In this document: positions 14,618 through 22,862 of the stretch, piece after piece
Layout of the letters: every line of letters begins with the position of its first letter
Position numbering within the stretch: position 1 is the stretch's first letter
DNA from: an uncultured Bacteroides sp.
GTDB lineage: Bacteria > Bacteroidota > Bacteroidia > Cytophagales > Cyclobacteriaceae
Direction: 5' to 3'
Assembly: GCA_902168185.1 (NCBI GenBank)
Contig: CABHOV010000035.1
Location: 93,657-157,656 of the forward strand
Length of the DNA stretch: 64,000 bases
Program-made: the position numbers and the translations under genes
The notes under the pieces: generated by a model
What the model was told of the DNA's origin: nothing
Seen by the model: only the letters and a program-made list of their open reading frames with translations
The model's database searches: none

Positions 14618-17299
14618 CTAATCCATCTTCAACGAGTCCACCGGATTACTTTTTGATGCCCGGAGAGTTTGTGATCCGATTGTAATCAATCCCAATGTCA
14701 GTAAAACAAGCGTTCCTAGAAAGACGGTACCAAAGCCGAAGTCGACACGGTTGGGAAGCTTCTGCAGCCAAAGATTATTAAGTGCATAGCTCAACGGTGC
14801 CCCTATACTTATCGCTATCATCAACACCTTTAAAAATTCCCGCGAGAGTAAAAAAGCAATCTTCAACGTCTCTGCACCTAAAACTTTTCGAATGCCGATT
14901 TCTTTCTTTTTTCGTTCAGCTGTATACATGGCCATTCCCAACATTCCGAGACAGGCGATAACTACTGAGAGAAACGCGATGAAGCCGAGGATAGAAACTA
15001 TATCCAGAATTCCCTGGTGGGTGGTTGCCAACTGATCATCAAAGAATTCATACTTGAATGGATGTATCGGATCTATATGCTTCCATCGCTCTTCCATCTT
15101 TGCAACTGTTCCCATCAGGTCTTCTGAAATAACTTTGACATTTATATACATGAAATTCGGTTGATTGCGTAACACCAATGGACCTATGTCGTGTGAGTTG
15201 ACCAATAGCTTATATCGGAAATCTTCTACTACTCCAATTACTTCAAGCGATTCTTTGCCCCACTTGGTTTCAAACACTTCACCTATAATTTCCGCAGGAT
15301 ATTTATAGCCAAGTTTCTCCACTGCTTCCTTGTTCACTACTATAAATCTATCAGAAGACTCGCCTGCCTTCGGCAGGTTTTTTCCTGCTATAATTTTTAG
15401 TCCCAAATTCCCAATAAAATTATCATCGGTCAGTAATATTCCAGCTGGTGCATATTCTGCCTCGCTATCAGCTTTCTTAATTTCAATATTATTATTTTCC
15501 CCTGTAGCTGGGATTATATTACAGGCGGAGACTCCAACAACACCGGGTACAGCACTTAACTCGTTTGCCAGCTTCTGATGATCTATACCTTGCAACTGTA
15601 TATTTACAACGTTACTGGAAGTGAAACCATAGTCAAACGCCAGAAAATGTTTGAACTGGTTGAATATTAAAATGGAAGTGGTGATAAAGAATAGTGATAT
15701 AACAAATTGAGAAACACTCAATACTTTGCGGAGCCCAAGCTTGCCCAGATTAATATTATTTAATTTTTTAAGTACACTTACCGGTTGGTATCCAGATAGG
15801 TGAAAAGCAGGATATATACCGGCAAGTATACCAATCAACAGTGCAAAGCCGATGAAGATGAAATATACCGGCACAGTGGAAGGAAGTTCAAAATTCAAGT
15901 GCTTGTTAATCCAGAGCCCTTTAAAAGCAGGCTTAATAAAAAGCAGCATAATTATAGCCATGGTTACAGCAAGCAATGCCGTAATAACCGACTCACTTAA
16001 AAATTGAAAGACCAGTGCTTTTCTGTTGGCTCCGGTAACCTTGCGTATGCCTATCTCCTTCGCTCTTGTTAATGCCCGGGCTATTGAAAGGTTGGTATAA
16101 TTCAAACACGCAGATATCATGATCACCAGTGCGAGCACTATCAAAAAATAATAGCCCGCCAATGGCATTCTGTCACTGGTATCATTTCCTTGCAAACCAA
16201 GTTGTACATCACCTAATGCCTGGGCTTCGAGACGGAAGCCTTTTGTCTGTTCTGCTTTTATCGTAGCATACTTGCGCGCAACAAGATCGTTTAAAGCGTC
16301 AGCCAGATCATTACGCGTTTTATCGGGAGCCAGCACGGTATAGGTATAGGTACGAAAATACCACTCCCAGTTATTCGATAAGTCTTCCAGTTTCTTTTCT
16401 GCATAGAGGGCTGGCCGTGACGCCATCGAAACCAGTATATCAAATTTTAAATGCGATCTATACTTTGCTTCATCCAGCACACCGGTAATGGTGAAACTTC
16501 CCCACGATACAGGAGTAGCACCTCCGCCATTGTGCTTTAAAGGGAATGGCAATTGCCGATCAGAGAATTCAACTGTCTTTCCGATGGGGTTTTCGTCTCG
16601 GAATAATTGATATGCCAGAGCCTTTGATATGACGATCGTATTGGGTGCTACCAATGCTTTATTTGCGTTACCCTGCTCCAACTCAAAACTGAATACGCGA
16701 AAGAAAGAGGGCTCTGCAAAATAACCACCGGCTTCAACAACCTGGTGGTTATATAGTATATCTCCTCCTACCCCGGGAGTAACGTTGGTTGATTCTTCAA
16801 TGATCGGATATTCAGCTTTCAATGCATTTGCCAATGGAAACGGACTTGTAGCATACGGATGTCGCGAGCCTTCCTGATCGGAAAGTATACGGTATATCCT
16901 GTCTTTTTTCTCATGAAACTGATCGTAACTTTTTTGATCGGCAATCATCAGTATAATCAACATACATACCGACATGGCTACCGCCAGACCAAAAACATTA
17001 ATAAAGGAAAACATCTTATACTTCAGTATATTCCGAATGCCTACTTTAAAGTAATTTCTAAACATATCGTAGTTGTTTATGTGATTATATTCCTGAACAG
17101 GCCTGATAATGCTTGGTCTGCAGAGCAGTAAAACATCTATAGCAAAATTTCGATCCGCTTTTCTTTTTCCAGCTTCATGGTACCGTTCGTGGTATAGCTC
17201 CATCAAGTCACCTTCGATACTGTCTCTCAATTCAGGGTGACAAAACCATCTGAAGAAGTGTAGAAAAATGCGAGGAGGAAGTGGTTTATCATTCATCAT
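14618..17299 (-). CDS. FtsX/MacB-type ABC transporter permease with N-terminal permease prefix domain
   Basis: About 893 residues. The first 70 residues (PLPPRIFLHFFRWFCHPELR, then a DLMELYHERY segment) form the 'permease prefix domain' common in Cytophagales permeases next to PadR genes. Then come two FtsX/MacB_PCD units: helix FSFINVFGLAVAMSVCML, a periplasmic domain, a helix set with the signature AKEIGIRKVTGANRKA; then RKVLSVSQFVISLFF, a second periplasmic domain, the signature KKKEIGIRKVLGAE, and an ending NPVDSLKMD. Start chosen at 17299, just after the PadR stop and preceded by AGGA at good spacing; an ATG at 17311 would overlap padR by 11 bp. No ATPase gene is adjacent. Likely PadR-controlled export or envelope stress function (inference). 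Confidence 0.93.
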   Translation of the reverse strand: MMNDKPLPPRIFLHFFRWFCHPELRDSIEGDLMELYHERYHEAGKRKADRNFAIDVLLLCRPSIIRPVQEYNHINNYDMFRNYFKVGIRNILKYKMFSFINVFGLAVAMSVCMLIILMIADQKSYDQFHEKKDRIYRILSDQEGSRHPYATSPFPLANALKAEYPIIEESTNVTPGVGGDILYNHQVVEAGGYFAEPSFFRVFSFELEQGNANKALVAPNTIVISKALAYQLFRDENPIGKTVEFSDRQLPFPLKHNGGGATPVSWGSFTITGVLDEAKYRSHLKFDILVSMASRPALYAEKKLEDLSNNWEWYFRTYTYTVLAPDKTRNDLADALNDLVARKYATIKAEQTKGFRLEAQALGDVQLGLQGNDTSDRMPLAGYYFLIVLALVIMISACLNYTNLSIARALTRAKEIGIRKVTGANRKALVFQFLSESVITALLAVTMAIIMLLFIKPAFKGLWINKHLNFELPSTVPVYFIFIGFALLIGILAGIYPAFHLSGYQPVSVLKKLNNINLGKLGLRKVLSVSQFVISLFFITTSILIFNQFKHFLAFDYGFTSSNVVNIQLQGIDHQKLANELSAVPGVVGVSACNIIPATGENNNIEIKKADSEAEYAPAGILLTDDNFIGNLGLKIIAGKNLPKAGESSDRFIVVNKEAVEKLGYKYPAEIIGEVFETKWGKESLEVIGVVEDFRYKLLVNSHDIGPLVLRNQPNFMYINVKVISEDLMGTVAKMEERWKHIDPIHPFKYEFFDDQLATTHQGILDIVSILGFIAFLSVVIACLGMLGMAMYTAERKKKEIGIRKVLGAETLKIAFLLSREFLKVLMIAISIGAPLSYALNNLWLQKLPNRVDFGFGTVFLGTLVLLTLGLITIGSQTLRASKSNPVDSLKMD

Positions 17300-17300
17300 A

Positions 17301-17642
17301 TCATCCTGCAATTTTAAGGTTCAATGCTATCTTCGGAATATCACGCCACAAATCATCGCGTGTACTCTTGGTATATTCCATCGCCCGTTTACCCAATGCA
17401 GTAATACTGAAATATCGCTTTGGCCGACCGGCACGTTCCTGTGTTGACTCACCATCAAACGATTTGAGATATCCTTTTTGTTCGAGTCTTTTAAGTGCAG
17501 ATTGCAACGCACCAACGCTCACCTTTCGTGATAGCCTTGTCTCAATTTCTTTTTTTATAGATACTCCGTACGCCTCATTATATAGTACACCTACGGTAAG
17601 CATGACCACTTCTTCAAACTCGCCTAATTGATATTTTTTCAT
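17301..17642 (-). CDS. PadR family transcriptional regulator
   Basis: 113 residues with the PadR winged helix: LGEFEEVVMLTVGVLYNEAY, then GVSIKKEIE, and the recognition region VSVGALQSALKRLEQKGYL followed by the wing (GRPKRYFSITALGKRAM). PadR proteins are usually repressors whose ligands are small amphipathic compounds. The stop lies 1 bp before the permease start, so the two genes form an operon and the regulator probably controls its own permease. No clear operator was identified upstream, where the sequence is A/T rich (17643-17690). Confidence 0.93.
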   Translation of the reverse strand: MKKYQLGEFEEVVMLTVGVLYNEAYGVSIKKEIETRLSRKVSVGALQSALKRLEQKGYLKSFDGESTQERAGRPKRYFSITALGKRAMEYTKSTRDDLWRDIPKIALNLKIAG

Positions 17643-17918
17643 CCGGCATAATTAATTCCTATTCGTAGTATTAATATTTATGCCAAAGTAAAAACAAGCG
17701 AAGATTGTCTTAAATGGCCCATCGGCAGATAAAGATTGTTCACATCCGTACATTTTTTGAATCAATGCGGTCAATAGCTATCGTAACGAATTCATTGGGT
17801 AACTCAGAAAATAGCGAGAAGGTCCAGCACATTAATTCAAACCTCCTTAAGGAATTTTTGACACTTCCAGTCGTGCTCCTATCGGTTTTAAGAGAAGCAG
17901 GCTGAAGTTGAGACCAAT
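17643..17918. other. Intergenic stretch, possible plus-strand gene remnant
   Basis: No confident gene. Short frames on both strands overlap each other (plus 17714-17905, minus 17740-17934). The plus-strand frame ends with LLKEFLTLPVVLLSVLREAG and is followed at once by a strong terminator, which would suit the 3' end of a decayed plus-strand gene. No family is recognised. Confidence 0.35.
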
Positions 17919-17954
17919 AAAAAAGCTGTCTCAAAATTTGAGACAGCTTTTTAT
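17919..17954. terminator. Bidirectional terminator hairpin
   Basis: AAAAAGCTGTCTCAAA pairs with TTTGAGACAGCTTTTT (about 17920-17953), a stem of about 15 bp with A and T flanks usable in both directions. It lies between the putative remnant above and the carbonic anhydrase gene stop at 18073. Confidence 0.82.
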
Positions 17955-18072
17955 ATAAACTATATTCTTCAAAGACTACTAATGGACAGTATTGCCACCA
18001 GAGTTGTTAAATTTAAAATACTCCAGATGTTTCATACATTATCCACCCGTGAAAAATCAATCATATTATAAA

Positions 18073-18828
18073 CTATATACCTTCAATCACTTCACGGTTG
18101 TTCAGCGGTTGTGTGGGACGTGAGTTATCAGGATGTATATCGGAGAATTTTTTGATCTGCTCCGATGAAATTTCCATCGGCTCTTTTATAATGATCCAAT
18201 CAATGCCCTGGCTACAAGGAGGTGTAGTAAGGGAGCCGGTATAGGTATAGTATTTCTTGTCGGATGGGAAAGCATCGATTAAGTTTATGCTATCCGTAGA
18301 TATACTTTCTTTGTTCTCTACTGTTGGCATCAAACTCCATATCTTTTCCAGGAAGGGATTTGCATCACCTTCTTTTAAAAATATACCTATAACCACAAGG
18401 TTGCTGGTTACAGGATCCTGGTGCACAATGTGCATTTCCATATCGTACGACTCACCATTAACCTTATGTTCACTCTCTCTGTGAAAATGAAATTGGGCTA
18501 CGTTAAACTCGGTTCCGTTGAGAGTCAGTTTATTCGACTGCTTCAGATTTACCTGGATCGTGTGGCCGTTATCTATAATTCCCCAGGCCGAATTTATATA
18601 TGTAGTCTGCAATTCAGAAAGGCTTGCCTTAACGGTATTCTCGGTTTCAATATCAATAGGAGATTGTACCTTACCGGAACAATCCGTGTATCCAATCGAT
18701 CCCCAGGTATCGGCACTTTCATAATTCCATTCGGCAGCAGCCGATTTTGTCTCATCGTCATCATCGCAACCTATAACAATGACAAACGCAAAAAAATATA
18801 CTATAGAGAATAAAAAATTTTTATTCAT
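18073..18828 (-). CDS. Alpha-class carbonic anhydrase, lipoprotein, probably surface exposed
   Basis: Zn enzyme that interconverts CO2 and bicarbonate. The lipoprotein signal ends in VIVIGC with Cys21, directly followed by DDDDE; an acidic run just after the Cys is the lipoprotein export signal described for Bacteroidota surface lipoproteins, so the enzyme is likely on the outside of the outer membrane (inference). The zinc ligands are visible as His114 and His116 (FHFH) and His133 (EMHIVH). VQSPIDI, the LTTPPCSQGIDWII block and the C-terminal RPTQPLNNREV are family hallmarks. Length 251 is normal. A small gene of unknown function lies upstream on the same strand. Confidence 0.94.
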   Translation of the reverse strand: MNKNFLFSIVYFFAFVIVIGCDDDDETKSAAAEWNYESADTWGSIGYTDCSGKVQSPIDIETENTVKASLSELQTTYINSAWGIIDNGHTIQVNLKQSNKLTLNGTEFNVAQFHFHRESEHKVNGESYDMEMHIVHQDPVTSNLVVIGIFLKEGDANPFLEKIWSLMPTVENKESISTDSINLIDAFPSDKKYYTYTGSLTTPPCSQGIDWIIIKEPMEISSEQIKKFSDIHPDNSRPTQPLNNREVIEGI

Positions 18829-18899
18829 AACTGAAAAACAATTTAAAATGAATGAAGAATGATTAATTATACCAATGAATAATAAAGCCGAACCTCGTT

Positions 18900-19199
18900 C
18901 TATGTCCTGAGGTTGAGGTATACGATATATTTTCGAATGATCCGGACATACTGGCCCTTTGCTGAAGCAAGCCTGCCATGAGAGCAGATATTATCTAAAT
19001 GGGGTAATGCAACAGATGAGTTTTGCCCCTTATTATTTTCGTCTTCATCTTCTTCACCAATCTGCCAAATTATAAATGGAACGAGAGCATCTTCTACAGG
19101 GGACGAAATATCATTAAGAGGAGTCTTATTTATGATAATTGTAGTATTAGAAGCTTCCTGGCTATAAAACTGAATAAGAAATAAAAAAAGAATCCTCAT
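18900..19199 (-). CDS. Hypothetical protein, 99 residues
   Basis: An ATG-started frame on the minus strand, 71 bp upstream of the carbonic anhydrase gene. It begins with a short hydrophobic stretch (MRILFLFLIQFYSQEAS) that could be a signal peptide, and has an acidic middle (IGEEDEDENNKGQ). No family recognised. The hydrophobic start and position fit a small exported protein, but the rest has low conservation value to my eye and it may be a chance frame. Confidence 0.35.
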   Translation of the reverse strand: MRILFLFLIQFYSQEASNTTIIINKTPLNDISSPVEDALVPFIIWQIGEEDEDENNKGQNSSVALPHLDNICSHGRLASAKGQYVRIIRKYIVYLNLRT

Positions 19200-19404
19200 T
19201 GAGTCTTACTGGAAAGAGATGGCTATAAATAGAAATTTAGGGGGAACCCGGAATTACTTTTTTGTAATGACTACAGTTTTAAAGTGTAGAGCATTCAAAT
19301 TTTAATTCCGCTCCGTAAAGATACTATTCCGTAATGTCTAAGTCTCTCACCCATTTTTGAAAATATAGGCATGCGCGATACCCCATATAAACTATCAAAA
19401 TATC

Positions 19405-19474
19405 TATCCTGACTGAATCCGCTAGATTGCTATTTGATGCCGGAGTCGTTTACCAACGATTGCAATCAAACTCC
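19405..19474 (-). pseudogene. Fossil 3' end of an FtsX-type permease gene
   Basis: Read on the minus strand, this stretch aligns with the last codons of the intact permease at 14625-14700: shared words include TTTGATGCC, GGAG..GTTT and CGATTG.AATCAA in the same order and spacing. The intact gene ends NPVDSLKMD; here the matching codons read N-L-A-D-S-V-R after an out-of-frame stretch. Stops and small gaps show it is dead. The rest of the 395-bp gap (19200-19594) shows no gene. Confidence 0.55.
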
Positions 19475-19594
19475 ATCAATAATTAGTCATCTGGGCTATG
19501 AGGGCGTCCGTATAGGTATAATAATCCGGATTCGGTCAGTAATGAATGTTAGTGACGAATGCGGATCGGGTGGCTATAGATGGATTGGAGTAAT

Positions 19595-20569
19595 TTAATT
19601 CAGACGACTATATCTACTCCTGTATTGAACCGGAGATAAGCCTGTGATCTTTTTGAATGTCACGCGAAAGGCTTTGCTATCCGTATAGCCTACCTTATAC
19701 ATCACTTCATTTACATTTTCACGCGAAGACTCGAGGCTGATCTTGGCAGCTTCAATTTTTACACGCTGTATATATTCTACGGTCGTGTTGGAGGTAGCCT
19801 TCTTGAATCTGCGTTCAAGATTCCTACGACTCAACGCCAGCATAGAGGCTAACTGGTCAACGGTTATCTTTTGCTGAAAGTTATTTTCAATAAACGACTG
19901 TGCCTTTTTTATAGATTCATCGTCATGATCTTTTTGTCCGTTGAAAATTGTAAATGGAGACTGACTTCCTCTGTCCACTTCAATTTCAAAAATCTTGGCG
20001 CAGAGTATTGCCATATCCCGACCAACATATTTCTCCACGAGGTATAAAAGGAGATTAAGAAAAGAGTAGGCGCCTCCGCTTGAATAAATTCCGTATTCGT
20101 CTGTAATAATTTTTTCAGCTACGAGATTAACCTCTGGAAACATCTTGCGGAAGTCATTGGCAAATAGCCAGTGCGTTGCGCACTTCTTACCCTGGAGTAA
20201 ACCTGTCGAAGCCAGCAAAAAAGCACCGACACACAGACTCGCTATTTCAGCGCCTTGTTTATATTGATTAGCAACCCATTGCGTCATCTCATAATTCTGC
20301 TTGATAACTTTTTTGAAATCGCCATGCACGGCCGGTATAAAGATAAGATCTGTTTTAAAAGAGTCCGCGAGCGTTCGATGCGTATTGAGTGTATACATCC
20401 CATTGTCCAATAAAGACTCACGTGAAAATCCTACCAGCTCAATTTTAAAAGCCGGTGGTTTGCCTTCACGCTGTAGAAAGTCATTTACATGTGAGAACAT
20501 TTTATAAGGCCCCTCAATGCTCGCGACAGCAACATCGCCCTTCGGAACCAGCACAGATATATGTTTCAT
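19595..20569 (-). CDS. GlxA-type transcriptional regulator (DJ-1/PfpI domain + AraC helix-turn-helix)
   Basis: 324 residues. The N-terminal half is a DJ-1/PfpI-like glutamine amidotransferase fold (ISVLVPKGDVAVASIEGPYK, then IASLCVGAFLLASTGLL with the nucleophile-position Cys, then CATHW). The C-terminal 100 residues are an AraC double helix-turn-helix, with ITVDQLASMLALSRRNLERR and the signature VGYTDSKAFRVTFKKITGLSP. Relatives regulate catabolic or stress genes; the ligand is unknown. It is divergent from a serine hydrolase gene across 147 bp, which may be its target (inference). Confidence 0.93.
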   Translation of the reverse strand: MKHISVLVPKGDVAVASIEGPYKMFSHVNDFLQREGKPPAFKIELVGFSRESLLDNGMYTLNTHRTLADSFKTDLIFIPAVHGDFKKVIKQNYEMTQWVANQYKQGAEIASLCVGAFLLASTGLLQGKKCATHWLFANDFRKMFPEVNLVAEKIITDEYGIYSSGGAYSFLNLLLYLVEKYVGRDMAILCAKIFEIEVDRGSQSPFTIFNGQKDHDDESIKKAQSFIENNFQQKITVDQLASMLALSRRNLERRFKKATSNTTVEYIQRVKIEAAKISLESSRENVNEVMYKVGYTDSKAFRVTFKKITGLSPVQYRSRYSRLN

Positions 20570-20716
20570 AATGATTATCGTTTATGGATTTCTACCGGCT
20601 CAAAATTGTGAGAAATAAATGTCGCGATCAACCCCAGAGATTGCCGTAATTACCCCCTGTGAGTTCCAGAAAACCATACTATATTCGGCTTCATTTATAT
20701 CCGTCTCACCTCTATT

Positions 20717-21874
20717 ATGAATAGAAAAAGCATCAAACTGATTCTGCTGACAGCAGCCTTTGCCATGGCATCCGTATGGAATACAGCGAAAGCTCAGGTC
20801 GCTAAAAATATCTCCAGTACTGAAAAGGGAATTGTCACAGGTTCATTAAAAAGCGCAGGCATGGATTCCATCCGGCTCAACGCCATGACCAAGGCTATCA
20901 TTGATCAGCTATATCCTAATATACATAGTGTGCTAATTGTGAAGAATGGAACACAGGTATATGAACAGTACTTTACCGGAAAGGATGAGATCTGGGGAAA
21001 TTCTATTGGTATAGTGAAGCATATAAAAGATAGCCTTCATGATGTACGGAGTATATCTAAAAGTGTCGTTTCGGCTTGCGTAGGTATAGCCATCAAACAA
21101 GGGCGAATTAAAAGTGAAGCGCAAAAGATCTGGGATTTCTTTCCGGAATATAAAGACCTTAACACAGGAGAGAAATCTAACATTACGATTAAGCACCTGC
21201 TAACGATGAGTGTCGGGCTGGAGTGGAATGAGAACATTCCCTATACCGATCCTGCAAACAGTGAAATTCAAATGGACGCGAGTGTTGATCCGATACGATT
21301 TATTCTGAGCAGACCTTTAGTCACAACGCCTGGCACGGTTTGGAATTACAATGGAGGCTGCACCCAGGTATTGGCTACAATCATACAGAAAACAACAGGA
21401 ATGGAAGTTGACGCATTTGCAAAAGAACATCTTTTCAAACCGCTTGGCATTGGCCATTTCTACTGGACTAAATTTAGCCCGCTGCCTGGGAGAAAAGATA
21501 TACCTGCAGCGGCATCAGGTCTCAGGCTTCGCTCACGTGACATGGTAAAGTTTGGGCTCCTATATATGAACAAGGGTATCTGGAATGGAAAAGTAATTCT
21601 CCCCGAAAAATGGATCACGGATTCCCACACTCCCCAAATACAACGAGACAACTCGGGCGGCTATGGCTATCAGTTCTGGACCTGGAATTTATCTGTCAAC
21701 AATAAATCTATACCACTGGCAGTTGCCGTTGGAAATGGCGATCAACGGATATTTTTTGATCATCAAAATGATTTGCTCGTTGTGGTTACAGCCGGTAACT
21801 ATAATCAGTGGACTATCAAGAACAATTCTGAAGCACTGCTGAAAGATTACATATATCCTTCACTAAAAAAATAG
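20717..21874 (+). CDS. Exported serine hydrolase, beta-lactamase/penicillin-binding (class C-like) family
   Basis: A signal peptide (LILLTAAFAMASVWNTAKAQ) precedes a beta-lactamase-fold domain. The SxxK nucleophile motif is SISK in VRSISKSVVSACVG near residue 116, followed by the ITIKHLLTMSVGLEWNE block typical of the family, and a Tyr-x-Asn-like WNYNGG near 211. LRLRSRDMVKFGLLYMNKG is another common block. Such proteins act as esterases, D-amino peptidases or peptidoglycan hydrolases; a lactamase role is not implied. Length 385 is normal. The start at 20717 is supported by the signal peptide. It is divergent from the GlxA-type regulator. Confidence 0.9.
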   Translation: MNRKSIKLILLTAAFAMASVWNTAKAQVAKNISSTEKGIVTGSLKSAGMDSIRLNAMTKAIIDQLYPNIHSVLIVKNGTQVYEQYFTGKDEIWGNSIGIVKHIKDSLHDVRSISKSVVSACVGIAIKQGRIKSEAQKIWDFFPEYKDLNTGEKSNITIKHLLTMSVGLEWNENIPYTDPANSEIQMDASVDPIRFILSRPLVTTPGTVWNYNGGCTQVLATIIQKTTGMEVDAFAKEHLFKPLGIGHFYWTKFSPLPGRKDIPAAASGLRLRSRDMVKFGLLYMNKGIWNGKVILPEKWITDSHTPQIQRDNSGGYGYQFWTWNLSVNNKSIPLAVAVGNGDQRIFFDHQNDLLVVVTAGNYNQWTIKNNSEALLKDYIYPSLKK

Positions 21875-21898
21875 AAGTATACTTTTACTGTATACTTC
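21874..21898 (+). terminator. Terminator hairpin after the serine hydrolase gene
   Basis: A perfect 9-bp stem GAAGTATAC (21874-21882) and GTATACTTC (21890-21898) starts at the stop codon; a short T-containing tail follows. The minus-strand AHSA1 gene stops at 21928, so it may serve both. Confidence 0.65.
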
Positions 21899-21927
21899 CA
21901 TTTTGAACGCGTTGTTATTCCGGATTT

Positions 21928-22368
21928 TTATTTTGCAACGATAGCTTCCTCTACATGTCCTTTCAGTAATGAACCGATAAGTTCTGTCCATCCCTTTGCA
22001 AAGCTGTCTTTTCCGAAGCTTGGATCGTCTGATGGGAAAGTCTCTAAACCAGCATGCGTAAGCCTGAGCCTGGTCTTGTCTGCCTCTGCGAATAATTCAA
22101 AGGTTACAAATGAATTTCCAGGAAAGCCATCGTAACGCCAGCTATAGGTCAGCTTCTTGTTCACTATAACTTCCGTTACCTTACACAGATGTAAAAAAGT
22201 TCTCTTGCCATCATTGCCTTCAAACTGAAATTCAAAACCAACTTCAGGTTTGAATGAAGCTATATCAAAGTACCACTGCTTCATATCGTTTTTGTCGGTG
22301 ATGGCTTTCCATACTTTTTCAACGGGTGCGTTGTAGGTTCGTTCAATTACAAAAGGTTCGCTTTTCAT
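21928..22368 (-). CDS. SRPBCC/AHSA1 family protein
   Basis: Start set at 22368 (MKSEPFVIERTYNAPVEKVW), whose ATG overlaps the ArsR stop as ATGA; longer frames upstream lie inside arsR. The 146 residues show the START-like AHSA1 fold: ERTYNAPVEKVWKAITD at the start, WYFDIASFKPEVG, LTYSWRYDGFPGNSFVTFEL and GWTELIGSLLKGHVEE at the end. Members bind hydrophobic ligands or act as Hsp90-activator-like proteins; in Bacteroidota and Actinobacteria they are often coupled to an ArsR repressor as here. Biochemical role is unknown. Translational coupling with the regulator is clear. Confidence 0.9.
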   Translation of the reverse strand: MKSEPFVIERTYNAPVEKVWKAITDKNDMKQWYFDIASFKPEVGFEFQFEGNDGKRTFLHLCKVTEVIVNKKLTYSWRYDGFPGNSFVTFELFAEADKTRLRLTHAGLETFPSDDPSFGKDSFAKGWTELIGSLLKGHVEEAIVAK

Positions 22369-22724
22369 TTTCGTTTTGCTTTTTTGGTTGATTTGTGTTT
22401 GCGCGATGCTGGTGCAGCAGCATCTTTGCTTAAAAACCGTTCGAGCGCATCTAACTTGCTCGTCCAGAAAACACGGTACTGCTCTATCCAATGAGACACT
22501 TCACCAAGTGATTTCAAATTGGCTTCACAATACCGCTCTCGCCCCTGTTGCGTTATAACAACAAGTCCACATTCAGTAAGAATTTTGATGTGCTTCGAAA
22601 TAGCCGGCCGGCTTACATCAAAACTTTCTGCGATAGCATTCAGGTTCATGGCTTTATACGCAATCAGATTTATAATCTCTCTGCGTGTAGGGTCCGCGAT
22701 AGCCTGAAAAACATCTCTTCTCAT
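22365..22724 (-). CDS. ArsR family transcriptional regulator (metal-independent type)
   Basis: Winged helix of about 119 residues starting MRRDVFQAIADPTRREII; an ATG three codons upstream (22733) is possible. The core reads LNAIAESFDVSRPAISKHIKIL, the recognition helix, then a wing ending GRERYCEANLKSL. No metal-binding ELCVCDL motif is present. The Lys/Arg-rich tail (RKHKSTKKAKRK) is unusual. It is coupled to the AHSA1 gene and preceded by a promoter with an embedded palindrome (22738-22753), probably its own operator. Confidence 0.93.
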   Translation of the reverse strand: MRRDVFQAIADPTRREIINLIAYKAMNLNAIAESFDVSRPAISKHIKILTECGLVVITQQGRERYCEANLKSLGEVSHWIEQYRVFWTSKLDALERFLSKDAAAPASRKHKSTKKAKRK

Positions 22725-22737
22725 AAAAAACAATTAC

Positions 22738-22783
22738 GTAACCGATCAGTTACAAATTTATAGGATACCGTTTGGTTACACAA
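22738..22783 (-). promoter_or_regulatory. Promoter and operator palindrome of the ArsR/AHSA1 operon
   Basis: On the minus strand: TTG (22783-22781), a 20-bp spacer, TAAATTTG (22760-22753), then at once the palindrome GTAACTGATCGGTTAC (22753-22738; 5-bp outer arms, GATC core), 13 bp before the ATG at 22724. A further GTAACC half-site lies at 22779-22774 inside the spacer. An operator at the transcription start suits autorepression. Confidence 0.68.
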
Positions 22784-22862
22784 TTTTTTTATTGAATTTT
22801 TATTTAACGACTTCATGAGCGTATTTTTGCGATCTTCTTCCCGAACCCAACACGCTCGCTCT

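Noticed and set aside
17714..17934. Opposing small frames (63 and 64 codons).
   Set aside because: They overlap each other and have no recognisable domain; only a tentative remnant is noted.
19595..20569. PfpI-type protease activity of the GlxA-like regulator.
   Set aside because: The AraC DNA-binding domain and family context point to regulation; the Cys alone does not prove activity.
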